Source: Mycolicibacterium vulneris
GTDB lineage: Bacteria > Actinomycetota > Actinomycetes > Mycobacteriales > Mycobacteriaceae
Assembly: GCF_002104765.1 (NCBI RefSeq)
Contig: NZ_NCXM01000002.1
Location: 277,515-341,514 of the forward strand
DNA length: 64,000 nt
Direction of reading: 5' to 3'
Shown piece after piece: positions 9,040-48,750 of this stretch (position 1 is the stretch's first letter; every line of letters begins with the position of its first letter). The notes under the pieces were generated by a model. It was not told the origin of the DNA and searched no databases. It saw only the letters and a program-made list of their open reading frames with translations. The position numbers were made by a program, and so were the translations under genes.

Positions 9040-9118
9040 GGATGAACCCGATCACCGCCTGAACGACATGAAAAACGCAGATGATCACCAGCCCGACCTG
9101 GGCGAAGGTCCACCTCAC
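8993..9118 (-). CDS. Short membrane peptide, probable truncated DUF4383-like gene
   Basis: A GTG at 9118 with an excellent ribosome binding site (AAGGGGG, six bases upstream) opens a 41-residue frame. Residues 5-28 form one hydrophobic helix, followed by NPSFATG. The start resembles the N-terminus of small multi-helix actinobacterial membrane proteins of the DUF4383 type (first helix, then an NP-x-F loop), but the remaining helices are missing. It overlaps the last 47 bases of the convergent gene ending at 9039. It may be a remnant left by a deletion. Confidence 0.45.
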   Translation of the reverse strand: MRWTFAQVGLVIICVFHVVQAVIGFILNPSFATGQLSQQHG

Positions 9119-9193
9119 ATTGCACCCCCTTGTGCGTGGCGAGATGTCCGAATACTACGCCCGGTAGTAGATCGGGGTCAACGCAAGCAGCGG

Positions 9194-9772
9194 CTACGCT
9201 GTGCCGTCCCGTTCGATCCAGCGAGTAAGCGCGTCTTCGAGCGCGGTCGCGACGTCCACACCGGCGCTGACAGCGGCCTGCTCGAACCGCTCGACCAACT
9301 CGGTGCGGACCGAGGCGCCCAACCTGGAGAACGGCGGCTTTGGCTTCGGCGGCAGGTCTACGGGCACGTGTCGCGCGACAGACGCGTCGATGAGTTCGCG
9401 AAGTGCCGGTATCTCGTTCAGCAACGCGTCGAGGTCGTCGCGTTCTATCCGTAATAACTCGGCCGGCCCCATCGTCGTTACGGTCGCGGAACGCAGTCTG
9501 CCACGGTGGAGCGCCGATTCGCCGATCACCTCGCCCGGTCCCAGCGCGGCGACGCGATCCCGCCCGATGTACACGCCCACCTCCCCGCTGAGCAGGATGT
9601 AGCAGGAGTCCGACGGGGTCTGCTCATGAATCAGCGGCAATGCCGCCGTTGTCGCAGTGCGATGAGCCACTCGGGCGAGACGCTGTAGTTGAGCATCCGA
9701 GAAGTCACCGAATGTGGCATACCCGCGTAGCCGCCGAGCGTCTTCCTCATATTGCTTCGCGTCGGCCTTCAT
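9194..9772 (-). CDS. Cyclic-nucleotide-binding-domain protein
   Basis: This 192-residue protein has a Crp/cNMP-binding fold at residues about 20-120, including the phosphate-binding cassette region GEVIGESAL and the usual glycine turns (LSGEVGVY). There is no winged-helix DNA-binding domain after it. Instead a short helical C-terminal segment (about 145-190) follows a Pro-Lys-Pro linker. It is therefore more likely a cAMP-responsive modulator or partner protein than a classical CRP-type transcription factor. Mycobacteria have many such proteins. The cassette has GES in place of the more usual GE-x-A-L core, so ligand binding should not be assumed. A perfect inverted repeat lies 40 bases upstream of its start. 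Confidence 0.82.
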   Translation of the reverse strand: MKADAKQYEEDARRLRGYATFGDFSDAQLQRLARVAHRTATTAALPLIHEQTPSDSCYILLSGEVGVYIGRDRVAALGPGEVIGESALHRGRLRSATVTTMGPAELLRIERDDLDALLNEIPALRELIDASVARHVPVDLPPKPKPPFSRLGASVRTELVERFEQAAVSAGVDVATALEDALTRWIERDGTA

Positions 9773-9811
9773 AGCGGGCTCCTGACGTGCGATGTGCCGC
9801 TGACATCGAGA

Positions 9812-9832
9812 AGCGTAACGCGGATTTACGCT
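9812..9832. promoter_or_regulatory. Inverted repeat between gabD2 and the cNMP-binding gene
   Basis: The sequence is AGCGTAA-N7-TTACGCT, a perfect 7-bp inverted repeat. It lies 40 bases upstream of the cNMP-binding gene start and about 49 bases beyond the gabD2 stop, both on the minus strand. It could be an operator of the downstream gene or a hairpin ending the gabD2 transcript. No U-rich run follows the hairpin, which favours an operator slightly. Confidence 0.35.
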
Positions 9833-9880
9833 ACGAACGGCATAACGCTGCGACGTAAACCGCCGGGCCGCAGACGAGAC

Positions 9881-11437
9881 TCACTTCCGACCGGGAAGCT
9901 TCGATACCGTCCGCACGATGGGTAACAGCGACTTCTGCCACAGTTTCCCCGGAATGCCAAGGGGCGGATCGAGATTGAACACGCGCGCGGTCGCGATCGT
10001 CTGCGATTCGGTGTACTTCAGCAGACCCTCGGGACCGTGCCGGCGCCCGACGCCGGACTGGCCCATCCCGCCCATCGGGGCGCTGAGGCTGCCCCACGCG
10101 AATGCGTAACCCTCGTTGACGTTCACCGTTCCCGACCGCAACCGTGCGGCGACCCGCTCGCCCTCGGCCGAGGAACCGGCCCACACGCTGGCGTTGAGTC
10201 CGTACTCGGTGTCATTGGCCTTCTCGACGGCCTCCTCCACGTCGGCGACGGGATAGATCGAGACGACCGGCCCGAACGTCTCGTTCGCCGCGCACTCCAT
10301 CTCCTGCGTGACGTCGGTCAGCACCGTCGGCTCGTAGAACAGCGGGCCGACGTCGGGCCGGGTCTTGCCGCCCGCAATCACCTTGGCGCCCTTGGCTTTC
10401 GCGTCGTCGACGTGGTCCGTCACGGTGTCGAGCTGGCCCGCTGAGATCAGGCTGCCCATGTCGATCGAGAAGTCATATGCGGTGCCCAGCTTCATGTTTC
10501 GCACCGCAGCACCGAACTTGCCGATGAAATCGTCGGCGATGTCCTTCTCTACGTAGATCCGCTCGATGGAGATGCATAGCTGGCCCGCGTTTGAGAAGCA
10601 CGCGCGGGTGGCCGCCTTGGCGGCCTTGTCCAGGTTGGCCCCCCGCGTGACGATCATCGCGTTCTTGCCCCCGAGTTCGGCCGAGAAACCGATCAGCCGT
10701 CGACCCGCGTGTTCGGCGAGCTGCCTGCCGGTGGCGGTCGAACCGGTGAACATCAAGTAGTCGCAGCTGTCGATGATCGCGGTGCCGACCACCGAGCCCG
10801 GCCCGGGCACGATCGCGTAGAGCGCCCGCGGCAGCCCGGCCTCATAAAGCAGCTCGGCGCACGCGAGCGCACAGTACGGGGTCTGGCTGTCCGGCTTGAG
10901 CACCACCGCGTTACCCGCCAGCAGCGCCGGCACCGAGTCGGACACGGTCAGCGTCATGGGGTAGTTCCACGGCGAAATCACCCCGACCACGCCCTTGGGC
11001 TGGTAAGCGACCGTGGTCTTGCCGATCCCGGGAAGCAGGGCGGGCACCGTGTGGGGTTTGAGCAGGTCCGCGGCAACGCCTGCGTAGTAGTTCGCGTTCG
11101 CCATCAGGTCGATGATTTCCTCCTGCGCCGCCCAGCGGGCCTTACCGGCCTCGGCCTGCAGGAGATCCATCAGAAATTCGCGGTTCTGCACGACGAGGTC
11201 GCGATAACGGGCGATGACGGCGACGCGCTCGGTGACCGGGCGGTTCGCCCAGGCGGCCTGGGCCGTGCGCGCTTCGGCGAACGCGGCTTCGACGTCTTCG
11301 GCCGTGCCCACCGGGATCGTGGTCAGCGGCCTGCCCGTGAAGACCTCGTCGATCGTCTTCGTCTGGCGTCCGGTGATGTCTTTGATCGCGGCGAGCTGAC
11401 GCAAACGGTCGAAGACCTCGGCTGACGGTACGGGCAT
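9881..11437 (-). CDS. gabD2: Succinate-semialdehyde dehydrogenase GabD2-type
   Basis: A 518-residue NAD(P)-dependent aldehyde dehydrogenase, the same length as M. tuberculosis GabD2 (Rv1731). It would oxidise succinic semialdehyde to succinate, linking 4-aminobutyrate breakdown or a modified TCA route to succinate. The catalytic residues are visible: Asn158 in SPWNYP, Lys181 in LKPD, Glu254 in SAELGGKN and Cys288 in NAGQLC. The start ATG at 11437 gives the expected N-terminus. The gene stands alone on the minus strand, divergent from the desaturase gene. Substrate preference is inferred from similarity to GabD2; aldehyde dehydrogenases vary, so the precise aldehyde is not certain. Confidence 0.92.
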   Translation of the reverse strand: MPVPSAEVFDRLRQLAAIKDITGRQTKTIDEVFTGRPLTTIPVGTAEDVEAAFAEARTAQAAWANRPVTERVAVIARYRDLVVQNREFLMDLLQAEAGKARWAAQEEIIDLMANANYYAGVAADLLKPHTVPALLPGIGKTTVAYQPKGVVGVISPWNYPMTLTVSDSVPALLAGNAVVLKPDSQTPYCALACAELLYEAGLPRALYAIVPGPGSVVGTAIIDSCDYLMFTGSTATGRQLAEHAGRRLIGFSAELGGKNAMIVTRGANLDKAAKAATRACFSNAGQLCISIERIYVEKDIADDFIGKFGAAVRNMKLGTAYDFSIDMGSLISAGQLDTVTDHVDDAKAKGAKVIAGGKTRPDVGPLFYEPTVLTDVTQEMECAANETFGPVVSIYPVADVEEAVEKANDTEYGLNASVWAGSSAEGERVAARLRSGTVNVNEGYAFAWGSLSAPMGGMGQSGVGRRHGPEGLLKYTESQTIATARVFNLDPPLGIPGKLWQKSLLPIVRTVSKLPGRK

Positions 11438-11871
11438 GTCGTTACCTCTCGAACGGTGTCCAAAACACCAGCCTATGGGCTTCGGCTCCGGACGAGGCGG
11501 CCGTATTCAGTCGGAGCCAGGCGTCTGCAACGTGCGGCACTGGTCCGGGACCGGGAGGTTCGTACCCCGGTTGAGAAATCTGGCAGGACATGTAGCATCG
11601 TCGCTCGACGCAAGGCGGCCGGTCCGTCGCGTCACTCAGGTCGGAGGTGAGTGATACGGTTGCGGCCGCGCTCGAAGGTATCGATTGTGATTCGGTGCCG
11701 CGGGTCTGCTGTGCCGGTTGAGGTTCTCCCTCTTGGCTGATGTCGCGCTGGTGCGTGTGCGCGGAAACGACGATAGATCGGACGTAACCAAGAATGCTGC
11801 GGCTTGCAAACCGTGTCTGGCTGCGTGTCGCGCAACCGCCGCTCACCGCGCGTCAAGGGGGTTGAACGTCG
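11438..11871. other. Intergenic region between gabD2 and the desaturase gene
   Basis: This region separates two divergent genes and must hold both promoters. A weak plus-strand promoter candidate is TTGAGA at 11571 with TAGCAT at 11593 (16-bp spacer), but it is about 270 bases from the desaturase start. No gene or clear operator is seen. Confidence 0.5.
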
Positions 11872-13104
11872 ATGGCCATCACCGACATCGCTGAATACGC
11901 CCATCTCAGCGAGACGGAACTTGGGGCCTTCGCGGCCGCGCTGGATGCGATTCGCTCCGATGTCGAGGCCTCACGCGGCGCCAAGGATCGCGCATACATC
12001 AAGCGCGCCATCGCTTTTCACCGATGCCTCGAGGTTGCGGCCAGGCTCGCCATCGGCATGAGCAAGGGCAGGTGCGGTTGGGCCGTCGGGACCGCCGCTC
12101 TGGCCGCCGCCAAGACGATCGAGAACATGGAACTGGGCCACAACATCAGTCACGGTCAATGGGATTGGATGAACGACCCCGAAATCCATTCCAATACCTG
12201 GGAGTGGGACATCGCCGGTCTCACATCGCAGTGGCAGCACTCCCACAACTACCGACACCACGTCTTCGCGAACATCGTCGACGTGGACGACGACCTCGGA
12301 TTCCGCATCATGCGTGTCAGCCGAGACCAGGAGTGGCAGCCCGGCGCCTTGCTGCAGCCGTTGTATGCGGTGCTGCTGGCGCTGGCCTTCGAGTGGGGCG
12401 TCGCGATACATGGCTTGATCGCAGTCCAAGAATTCGAAGCCACGGACGCCGCCAAATCCGCCCACAAGACGGCGATGCTTCGCAAGATGGCTCGCCAGGC
12501 GGGCAAGGACTATCTCCTTTTCCCGGCGCTGAGCCGCCGGCGGTGGTGGCGCACACTCGCGGCCAACGTGGTGGCCAACGGCCTGCGCAACGTCTGGGCC
12601 TACATCGTGATCGTCTGCGGTCACCTGGTGGACGGGGCGGAGAAGTTCACCGAATCGGTACTGGAGGACGAGACGAAGGCCGAGTGGTACCTGCGTCAAA
12701 TGCTGGGTACCGCGAACATCGAGGCCGGACCGGTACTGGGGTTCATGACGGGAAATCTCTGCTACCAAATCGAGCACCACCTCTTTCCCGATCTGCCGAG
12801 TAATCGCTACCGCGAGATCGCGGTACGGGTACGCGAGGTGTGCGCCACCTACGACCTGCCCTACACGACCGGTTCGTTGCTTCGCCAATACCTGCTCACC
12901 GTGCGCACGATCTGCAAGTTGGCGCTACCCGACTGGCTTCTCTCCGCCACCTCCCACGATGCACCCGAGACGGCGTCCGAGCGCAGGTTCCGCAACGCCG
13001 CCAAGCGATCGCCGAGCGGGGAACACGACATGGAGCGACGCGGATTGGCGACCGCGATACTGGACCGCGGTGACCGCCGGGAGCTCTGGAGACGCTCGGC
13101 CTAG
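11872..13104 (+). CDS. DesA3-like membrane fatty acyl-CoA desaturase
   Basis: The 410-residue protein closely follows the layout of M. tuberculosis DesA3 (Rv3229c), the stearoyl-CoA delta-9 desaturase. The three histidine boxes that bind the di-iron centre are present: HNISH at 90-94, HSHNYRHH at 123-130 and QIEHHLFP at 299-306. Shared signatures such as GQWDWMNDPEIHS, AEKFT and WYLRQMLG support the assignment. The ATG at 11872 is preceded by a GGGGG ribosome binding site. DesA3 works with an FAD oxidoreductase; none is adjacent. Divergence from DesA3 in the second box and the central segment suggests a paralogue that may use another acyl chain. Whether it modifies the lipopeptide acyl group made by the nearby synthetase is speculative. 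Confidence 0.9.
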   Translation: MAITDIAEYAHLSETELGAFAAALDAIRSDVEASRGAKDRAYIKRAIAFHRCLEVAARLAIGMSKGRCGWAVGTAALAAAKTIENMELGHNISHGQWDWMNDPEIHSNTWEWDIAGLTSQWQHSHNYRHHVFANIVDVDDDLGFRIMRVSRDQEWQPGALLQPLYAVLLALAFEWGVAIHGLIAVQEFEATDAAKSAHKTAMLRKMARQAGKDYLLFPALSRRRWWRTLAANVVANGLRNVWAYIVIVCGHLVDGAEKFTESVLEDETKAEWYLRQMLGTANIEAGPVLGFMTGNLCYQIEHHLFPDLPSNRYREIAVRVREVCATYDLPYTTGSLLRQYLLTVRTICKLALPDWLLSATSHDAPETASERRFRNAAKRSPSGEHDMERRGLATAILDRGDRRELWRRSA

Positions 13105-13253
13105 GCGCCGAATCACGCTGCAGCCCACTCTGCTGCCTCCGATGCCTGCGCTCAACGGTGGGTCAGACACCGGGGCAAACGGGTAGGCGTCTCCCATTGT
13201 GCGCAGGTCCAGACGACGGAGCGCCCGCCGCGTTCGAGCTGAGGCCCGCCGCT

Positions 13254-14060
13254 CTAGAGGATGTGCAGACCCTGGGCCAGCTGTGACACCCCGACCACCG
13301 TGAACAGCGCCACCAGGATTTGCCGGTGGTAGGTCCGCACCCAGTCGTGCAGCACGAGCAAGAGAGATTGGGTTTTCGCCGGCGTGACCACATAACCGAC
13401 GAGAATGACTTCGACGACGGCGTACATCAGGACGATGAACGCGACGGAAGCGCCGGCCTGCGCGGTGACCGATGCCCCCGAGGCAGCGATGATCGCGACG
13501 ATGAACAGGACACCGTCGACCGGCACCGAGATGATGCCGATCACCCACGCGACCCACGAGGAGCCGCTCTCCCACGAGTTGTGAATGCGGCCGAGCAGAC
13601 GCCGGAATGGCGAGGGGTTCTCGGTCGTCTCATCCGGGACCCGGGTCAGCAGCCGCGGCATCGCGATGGGCGTACCCGAGACCATCGACAGTTCCCGGGA
13701 GCGCTCGTCCTCGGGCGCGGGTTGCGCCGCCCGTGCACGGGTAAGGAACCGCACCGTCATCACAGCGGCGATCGACAGGCCGACCACACCGAGGCCGATC
13801 TGAATCTTGCTGAGGGTTGAGCTCGTCGACGGGGACGCCGAACCGTGCGCAACGTGTCCGAAAATCGCGGTGAAGTTCAGCAGCACCAGCGGGATGAGCA
13901 ACTCGGGAATGCACACCGTCAATCCGCCGAGCCAGTACGCGAGCAGGCTTGGGCCGGGCCGTGGTCGAGAGATCATCAGTAGGGCGAGCCCGAGACGAAC
14001 GGGATTGAGCGCAGCCAGGATCCCCAAGCCCAGCACTGACCCCCACATGGTTCGAGGCAC
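13254..14060 (-). CDS. Sap/GAP-family lipid-addressing membrane protein
   Basis: A 268-residue polytopic membrane protein with about six helices in two groups of three, separated by a hydrophilic middle segment (about residues 110-160). The N-terminus (LGILAALNPVRLGLALLM) is typical of the Sap family (sulfolipid-1-addressing protein; GAP for glycopeptidolipid-addressing protein). In mycobacteria, family members sit beside lipid synthesis genes and are needed to bring sulfolipid or glycopeptidolipid to the cell surface, often together with MmpL. The start is a GTG at 14060 or the ATG at 14048; neither has a strong ribosome binding site. Placement 1.2 kb ahead of the giant peptide synthetase suggests it serves that product. 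The gene is read in the opposite direction. Confidence 0.82.
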   Translation of the reverse strand: MPRTMWGSVLGLGILAALNPVRLGLALLMISRPRPGPSLLAYWLGGLTVCIPELLIPLVLLNFTAIFGHVAHGSASPSTSSTLSKIQIGLGVVGLSIAAVMTVRFLTRARAAQPAPEDERSRELSMVSGTPIAMPRLLTRVPDETTENPSPFRRLLGRIHNSWESGSSWVAWVIGIISVPVDGVLFIVAIIAASGASVTAQAGASVAFIVLMYAVVEVILVGYVVTPAKTQSLLLVLHDWVRTYHRQILVALFTVVGVSQLAQGLHIL

Positions 14061-15217
14061 TACCCGTGGGAGGCGGGATTCAAACGCCGCCGAACTCCAG
14101 TTGAGAACGCGAAAATTTCGCTCGGCAAAGCCGGCTATGAATCAGCTGTGTGCGCCAAATTTGATCTTGTTCAACGGATTCCGGTTATGCCATCGGCGCG
14201 AGCTGGCGATCCCCTGGCTCATGCCCCCGTTGTGGGGGTAACCGCGTTAGCGGGCTGACGTGGTTTGGGTGCGCTGGCGAACTCCGCGCCTGCCCTGGGT
14301 GCGTGAGATCAATCACAACGGGCCTGCGTGACGGGCTGCCCGGGGGCCGGCCAAAACCCACCGGCAAACGTAGCCGGCGACGGGCCCGCCCGATGAAACC
14401 AGCTGGCGACGCGGCCCCGGCACGGAAGCCGCCGCCGGCCCCGGCCGGTGCGGGTAGCTATGGGCCGGGACAGCTCTCGGCGGATTTCCGCGATGACGTC
14501 GGCCTATGCCTAGCAAGTGCCCGTACCTTTTCGCATGCTGCGCGTGGGGGATTCGGCAACGGAGCGAACGCGGGTAGTCTTGTGCGGGCACATCCGTGAA
14601 TGTGCTGCTAGAAGGGTTTTTGGTGACGTAGTTGCGGAATAGTGCTCCGGGTCGCTGTATGCGGTAGTCATCCGCGCCGAGCGAAACCGGAAGTCGCAGG
14701 CAAAGATTGGCTGATCACCTGGGCTGCGTTCTGCGCGTCGACTCGGCAAACGGCCAACATCGTTGCGCCGGGATTGTTGTGCACGCGTCGGATGAGCGGG
14801 CGGGGCAGTGACATATGCAACACCTGCGCAACATGGTGTTTTGCTGCGCGGCAACGAAACTACGCACCAGTACAATTTGACGCGGATCGGGTTATCTAAG
14901 AACGGAATTCACATGTTTCGGGGAGCGACTGTTGGGTACCCGCCGACCGTGGATCGCCTCGTCGAAGGTCGTAGCTGCGCGCATTGGCTGCGCTGCTTGG
15001 TAAACGGCGACTGTCGGGGTGGGGTAGGAATGGGTACCGCCACGATCATGTGTCGGCGGCGCCCCTCACGACCGAGCTCGATGACGCTGATTTCCGGCGC
15101 GGGAGCTGGTCGACATACTGGCCGGGCCTGACGGCTCAATCCTCAAGCGCTGCAAGGACGCTCGCGTTGCAAGCAGCGCGATTTGTAAATTTTCGTTGAT
15201 GTAAGGGGGTCCATCCG
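14061..15217. other. Long gene-poor region upstream of the MbtH-synthetase operon
   Basis: Over 1.1 kb without a recognisable gene. Short frames on both strands have proline/arginine-rich or mixed translations and no ribosome binding sites. G+C falls toward the right end. Features seen: a 5-bp GC hairpin at 14224-14238, and an imperfect inverted repeat AACACC-N10-GGTGTT at 14819-14840. Because the synthetase operon begins at its right end, this is the likely control region, including possible long leader or regulator sites. I could not fix a promoter. Confidence 0.5.
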
Positions 15218-15445
15218 TTGCCGCTCAATCCGTTCGATGACGACAATGGCCGTTTTTTCGTCTTGGTCAATAATGAAGAACAACACAGTCTTTGGCCAAC
15301 ATTTACTGTCATACCCGCCGGTTGGAGAGTAGTTTTTGGAGAAGCCGACCGCGCTGCATGCCTGCACTACATCGACGAAACCTGGCCCGATATACGGGCG
15401 AAAAGTTTGCGCGACACGCTCACCGCGCCGGTTTGTGATCGATAG
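15218..15445 (+). CDS. MbtH-like protein
   Basis: A 75-residue MbtH-family protein. These bind adenylation domains of peptide synthetases and are often needed for their folding or activity. The family signature is present: [10 protein letters not shown] near residues 18-27, PAGW at 33-36 and WPDIR at 56-60, with the conserved tryptophans 26, 36 and 56. The start is a TTG at 15218, supported by AAGGGGG seven bases upstream; no ATG or GTG start fits better. It is followed 53 bases later by the giant synthetase gene, so the two form one operon. Base composition is noticeably more A/T-rich than the modules that follow, and Asn, Phe and Asp codons use T more often than elsewhere. Confidence 0.93.
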   Translation: MPLNPFDDDNGRFFVLVNNEEQHSLWPTFTVIPAGWRVVFGEADRAACLHYIDETWPDIRAKSLRDTLTAPVCDR

Positions 15446-15498
15446 ACAAATGTCGGTATGAAGGGTTTCGGGGTCAAACTTTTAGTGGGGGGCGTGTA

Positions 15499-46788
<31,290 letters not shown>

Positions 46789-46944
46789 GCGTTCTCGCCG
46801 GTTCGTCGCGACGGTGCGATCCAGTTCACACATCCGTCGATCGCGGTGATCACCATGCGTTGATCGCCGCCGTACGTGGCCCGTTGCAGCGCGTTTGGCG
46901 GAGCTCACGCGCGCTTCGGATCGGACAACGGTAGGGTCGAAGGC

Positions 46945-48750
46945 GTGTGCGGAGTCACCGGGGAGGTACGGCTCGACGGGCAGGCGCCCGACGTAGCGGC
47001 GGTCTCAGCGATGGCCGCGGTGCTGACACCACGGGGCCCGGATAGCGGCGGCGCCTGGTCGCAGGGCCGCGTCGCGCTCGGCCATCGTCGCCTCAAAATC
47101 ATTGACCTGACCGAAGCCGGCGCCCAGCCGATGGTCGATTCGGAGCTGGGCCTGTCGCTGGCGTGGAACGGCTGCATCTACAACTACAAGGAGTTGCGGC
47201 AAGAACTCAGCGGGTACGGCTACCGCTTCTTCTCGCACAGCGACACCGAAGTTCTGATCAAGGCCTACCACCGGTGGGGCGACGACTTCGTCAGCCACCT
47301 GTTCGGCATGTTCGCCTTCGCCATCGTTGAACGCGACAGCGGGCGGGTGCTGCTCGGCCGGGACCGGCTCGGCATCAAGCCGCTGTACCTGACCGAGGAC
47401 AACCACCGCATCCGGTTCGCGTCCACGTTGCCGGCCCTGCTGGCCGGCGGTGGCGTCGACACCCGGATCGACCCGGTCGCCCTGCACCACTACATGAGCT
47501 TCCACTCGGTGGTGCCCGCGCCGAACACCATCCTGCGTGGGGTCCGCAAGGTGCCGCCCGCGTCGCTGGTGGCCATCGAGCCCGACGGCAGGCGCACCGT
47601 CACCACCTACTGGGCGCCCGACTTCACCCGCCACGCCGACCGCGCCGACTGGTCGGAGCGCGACTGGGAAGACGCCGTGCTGTCCACGCTGCGGCTGGCG
47701 GTCAAGCGCCGCCTGGTCGCCGACGTGCCGGTCGGTTGCCTGCTGTCCGGGGGCGTGGACTCCAGCCTGATCGTGGGCCTGCTCGCCGAGGCCGGCCAGC
47801 ACGGGCTGTCGACCTTCTCCATCGGCTTCGAGTCCGCCGGCGGCGTCAAGGGCGACGAGTTCCAGTACTCCGACATCGTGGCCGAGCGCTTCGCGACCAA
47901 TCATCACCAGATCCGCATCGAGACCGATCGGATGCTGCCCGCGCTCGACGGCGCCATCGGCGCGATGAGCGAGCCGATGGTCAGCCACGACTGCGTCGCC
48001 TTCTACCTCCTGAGCCAGGAAGTGGCGCGGCACGTGAAGGTCGTGCAGTCCGGCCAGGGCGCCGACGAGGTGTTCGCCGGCTACCACTGGTACCCGCCGA
48101 TGGGCGAGCCCGCCGCGGCGACCCTGGACGGCGCCGTCGCCCAGTACCGCGGCGCGTTCTTCGACCGCGACAACGTGGGGGTCGACGCGCTGGTCGGATC
48201 GGGCATCGTCGCGCCCGGTGATCCCAGCCTGCGATTCGTCACCGAGCACTTCGCGCAGGCCGGCGCCGAAACCGGTATCGACCGCGCGCTGCGACTCGAC
48301 ACGACCGTGATGCTGATCGACGACCCGGTGAAGCGGGTCGACAACATGACGATGGCGTGGGGGCTTGAGGGCCGGGTGCCGTTCCTCGACCACGAGCTGG
48401 TCGAGCTGGCGGCGACCTGCCCGCCGGAACTCAAGATCGCGCACGAAGGTAAGGGCGTCCTGAAACAGGCTGCGCGACGGGTGATTCCGTCGGAGGTCAT
48501 CGACCGCCCCAAGGGCTACTTCCCGGTCCCGGCGTTGACCCACCTCGAGGGCCCGTATCTCGACATGGTCCGCGACGCCCTCTACGCGCCCACGGCCAAG
48601 GAGCGCGGCCTGTTCAACACCGACGCGGTCGACGCGTTGCTGGCCAACCCGAACGGCAAACTGACCCCGCTGCGGGGGAACGAGCTCTGGCAGATCGCCC
48701 TGCTCGAGCTCTGGTTGCAGCGTCATGGTGTAACGGGCCCGGTTGCATGA
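46945..48750 (+). CDS. asnO: N-acetylglutaminylglutamine amidotransferase (AsnB-like)
   Basis: A 601-residue class II glutamine amidotransferase fused to an asparagine-synthetase domain. The frame is open further upstream, but the GTG at 46945 is chosen because it places the essential cysteine at position 2 (MCGVTGE), as required for the Ntn-type glutaminase, with AAGG just before it. The synthetase domain has the ATP pyrophosphatase loop SGGVDSS at 268-274. With the next gene it matches the two-gene set that makes the osmoprotectant N-acetylglutaminylglutamine amide in Sinorhizobium and Pseudomonas; this enzyme amidates the dipeptide carboxylate. The stop overlaps the next start in ATGA, so the two are translationally coupled. 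A general asparagine synthetase is the alternative, but the partner gene argues against it. Confidence 0.9.
   Translation: MCGVTGEVRLDGQAPDVAAVSAMAAVLTPRGPDSGGAWSQGRVALGHRRLKIIDLTEAGAQPMVDSELGLSLAWNGCIYNYKELRQELSGYGYRFFSHSDTEVLIKAYHRWGDDFVSHLFGMFAFAIVERDSGRVLLGRDRLGIKPLYLTEDNHRIRFASTLPALLAGGGVDTRIDPVALHHYMSFHSVVPAPNTILRGVRKVPPASLVAIEPDGRRTVTTYWAPDFTRHADRADWSERDWEDAVLSTLRLAVKRRLVADVPVGCLLSGGVDSSLIVGLLAEAGQHGLSTFSIGFESAGGVKGDEFQYSDIVAERFATNHHQIRIETDRMLPALDGAIGAMSEPMVSHDCVAFYLLSQEVARHVKVVQSGQGADEVFAGYHWYPPMGEPAAATLDGAVAQYRGAFFDRDNVGVDALVGSGIVAPGDPSLRFVTEHFAQAGAETGIDRALRLDTTVMLIDDPVKRVDNMTMAWGLEGRVPFLDHELVELAATCPPELKIAHEGKGVLKQAARRVIPSEVIDRPKGYFPVPALTHLEGPYLDMVRDALYAPTAKERGLFNTDAVDALLANPNGKLTPLRGNELWQIALLELWLQRHGVTGPVA

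Noticed and set aside
14067..14095. T-arm-like sequence (GGATTCAAA within GC stems) suggesting a tRNA
   Set aside because: No acceptor stem, anticodon arm or D-arm can be built around it.
14224..14238. CCCCC-GTTGT-GGGGG hairpin as a terminator
   Set aside because: The stem is only 5 bp, has no U-run, and no gene ends just before it in either direction.
14510..14875. 121-codon minus-strand frame in the gene-poor leader
   Set aside because: No ribosome binding site, no recognisable fold, and Ser/Arg/Pro-rich translation typical of non-coding frames.
46845..46854. Ten-base palindrome GGTGATCACC between the synthetase and the dipeptide operon
   Set aside because: Short and composed of common dinucleotides; could be an operator but there is no supporting context.
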